From the NCBI GenBank assembly GCA_016714125.1, contig JADJNX010000002.1:186001-250000 (forward strand): DNA of 64,000 nt, given 5' to 3'. Position 1 is the first letter of the stretch. Every line of letters starts with the position of its first letter. This stretch comes from Ignavibacteriales bacterium. GTDB lineage: Bacteria; Bacteroidota; Ignavibacteria; Ignavibacteriales; Ignavibacteriaceae. Of the stretch, positions 62,383 to 64,000 are shown one piece after another. The position numbers and the translations under genes were made by a program. Below the pieces are notes generated by a model. The model was given only the letters and a program-made list of their open reading frames with translations. It had not been told where the DNA came from and made no database searches.

Positions 62383-64000
62383 ATGAAAGATTTAATCGTA
62401 GCCGACAAATCGAACCTGATAACACAACTTTGGAAAGCAAGTCCGTGGATATACAGTTTATTAAGCTCAGCCTCCTCGGTTAGTGATGCGAGAGAGAAGA
62501 TATTTGAGTATTTTAATGAACTTGAAAGAACATATTTTAATGTTTTTAGCGAACTCCCCAACCGAAAACTTCATATCATCGACCGAAACAGTGCAAAGGA
62601 AAGCATCAGAGTTTTTAAAAATATCCTCAGAACTGAAAATGAGGTAATCACTAAATTCTCTGCTGTTAAAGTTTTGTTTGGCCTGGCAACCGGAGCCAAA
62701 GATATAATTGATGATGTTCAAAATGGATTCCTTCTTGAGATGATTTATCTGTTCCACGGAATTAGTGGGAAAACAGGCGACTTCGCTTTTAAACAATACA
62801 CTTTAAATTACACTAATGGCGAAGAAGGTTTATTAACCGATAGCAATTTGGTGCTTGATCAATTTTCCTCAGCCATGAAGGTGGGAATGTTGAAGTTTAA
62901 ACTTGGGAATCATCCTCTTAGAAAACTCAACAAAGAATCGGTGAAACAGAAATTATTAAACCATTTTGTAGCTGTTGAAACCGACTGGGCCGATTATCGT
63001 TGGCACTTACGCCATAAAATTAAAACCCTCGCCACTTTAAACTCAATAATTAAACTTGAAAAAGATGAAATTGAAAATTTAACAATTGCAGAAAAGGCGG
63101 GGATCCCCTTTCAGATAACTCCTTATTATTTATCCCTCTTTAATGAAAATGGAAGATCAGATGAAGATCGTGTTGTTCGGGCTCAGGTTCTCCCCGGTTT
63201 TCGTTATTGCCAAAACATGAATGAACATTCATCCACAGAGGTGGATCTTGACCTTTTGGGTGAAAAACTCATTCAACCTGTGGAAGGAATATCCCGTAAA
63301 TATCCACAGATTGTAAGTTTAAGAGTTTTTGATTCTTGTCCACAAATATGTGTTTATTGCCAAAACAACAGGGAATTAAGGATTCAAAAAGAGTTATCAA
63401 CCCCTGAAGAAACAATTAAAAAAGCTCTCAACTGGATCAGTGAAAAAACTGAGATTAGTGAGGTTACGATATCAGGTGGTGAGCCATTGTTGTTGTCAGA
63501 TGAAAAACTCGAATCGATCCTCAGAAAATTGGCTGCGATAGGTCATGTTGAACGGATACGAATTGGAACCAGAATGTTGGTTACACTTCCATCGAGAATC
63601 ACAGCAGATTTGGTCGAAATTTTGAGTAAATACAATATCCCCGGAAAAAGAGAGGTTTGCCTCGTAACTCATTTTGAACATGTAGCCGAATTGACCGGGG
63701 AATCGATCGAGGCTGTTACCAAAATCAGAAGAGCCGGAATGAGCATCTATAACCAGCAGGTTTTTACTTATTACAACAGTCGCAGGTACGAAACTTCTGC
63801 CCTCAGAAGAGCATTAAAATTGTCAGGTATCGACCCCTATTACACTTTTCATACCAAAGGGAAAAAAGAGACGGTGGATTTCCGGGTTCCAATCGCAAGA
63901 CTTGAACAGGAGAGAAAAGAAGAAGCCCGATTCCTCCCGGGACTTGTCAGGACTGATGAACCCGTCTTTAGTATCCCCCGATTTGGTAAATCCCACTTAC
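62383..64000 (+). CDS. KamA-family radical SAM protein, 3' end beyond window
   Basis: At least 539 residues, open to the window edge. The start is ATG 62383 with CGGAG 8 nt upstream. The radical SAM cysteines are CPQICVYC at about residue 323, followed by EVTISGGEPLLLSDEKL, RIGTRMLVTLPSRIT and LVTHFEHVAELTGES. These are the lysine 2,3-aminomutase/KamA features, but the N-terminal 300 residues are an unrecognised helical domain longer than in simple lysine aminomutases. Such enzymes include lysine and glutamate 2,3-aminomutases and EF-P lysine aminomutases. The specific substrate cannot be told from what is visible. Confidence 0.83.
   Translation, partial: MKDLIVADKSNLITQLWKASPWIYSLLSSASSVSDAREKIFEYFNELERTYFNVFSELPNRKLHIIDRNSAKESIRVFKNILRTENEVITKFSAVKVLFGLATGAKDIIDDVQNGFLLEMIYLFHGISGKTGDFAFKQYTLNYTNGEEGLLTDSNLVLDQFSSAMKVGMLKFKLGNHPLRKLNKESVKQKLLNHFVAVETDWADYRWHLRHKIKTLATLNSIIKLEKDEIENLTIAEKAGIPFQITPYYLSLFNENGRSDEDRVVRAQVLPGFRYCQNMNEHSSTEVDLDLLGEKLIQPVEGISRKYPQIVSLRVFDSCPQICVYCQNNRELRIQKELSTPEETIKKALNWISEKTEISEVTISGGEPLLLSDEKLESILRKLAAIGHVERIRIGTRMLVTLPSRITADLVEILSKYNIPGKREVCLVTHFEHVAELTGESIEAVTKIRRAGMSIYNQQVFTYYNSRRYETSALRRALKLSGIDPYYTFHTKGKKETVDFRVPIARLEQERKEEARFLPGLVRTDEPVFSIPRFGKSHL

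Noticed and set aside
1..64000. tRNA genes
   Set aside because: I scanned intergenic regions for T-loop motifs and cloverleaf arms and found none that hold up; a covariance-model search would be needed to be sure.

Overview
This is a low-GC, gene-dense bacterial chromosome segment, most likely from the Ignavibacteria/Chlorobi side of the FCB group (inference). The support is: several secreted proteins with type IX secretion (T9SS) C-terminal sorting domains carrying PNPFNP motifs; Bacteroidota-style promoters (TTTG, about 19 bases, TATATTTG/C); a Bacteroidota-type succinate dehydrogenase with one cytochrome b subunit; a long three-domain IspG; and bacillithiol and menaquinone genes.

Layout. 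1-8.1 kb: two secreted proteins, an acyl-CoA ligase, BshB1, a TPR membrane protein, a PHP phosphoesterase and a CoA-acylating aldehyde dehydrogenase with a possible microcompartment targeting tail. 8.3-14.5 kb: queF, glnD, murI, then a porin / FMN-binding / membrane-protein trio. 14.5-14.95 kb: repeat cluster. 14.9-25.1 kb (minus): S9 peptidase, M48 lipoprotein, obg, an unknown gene, sdhCAB, an outer-membrane protein. 25.2-28.2 kb: UbiA prenyltransferase, rnhB, a DUF5009/HGSNAT-like membrane protein. 28.3-32.4 kb: dnaG and ispG. 32.4-40.9 kb: a defence island. 41-43 kb: nif3 and a zinc-ribbon coiled-coil gene; then RNase P RNA and recJ. 45.6-55.8 kb: menG/ubiE, rsmA, a ROK kinase, an ABC-F ATPase, a sugar-phosphate isomerase, a DUF2723 membrane protein and glnE. 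56-62 kb: two large paralogous BNR beta-propeller T9SS proteins with a lipoprotein between them. The window ends inside a KamA-family radical SAM gene.

The most interesting region is one minus-strand operon at 32.7-40.5 kb: type III restriction (res), type III methyltransferase (mod), SIR2, HerA and a small KTSC-domain gene. The first four overlap end to start and the fifth follows by 9 nt, so a type III R-M system and a SIR2-HerA system look co-translated. The island abuts the 3' remnant of a T9SS cargo gene. It lies between two oppositely oriented arrays of an 8-bp repeat; one array sits inside ispG.

Caution: roughly thirty otherwise well-conserved genes or gene parts are broken by single-base indels, mostly one base missing from a short homopolymer. 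They hit housekeeping genes on both strands, so I read them as consensus errors and annotate whole genes across the breaks. Exceptions that are not simple indels are the 88-nt array in ispG, the missing segment in the ABC-F gene, and the T9SS remnant.
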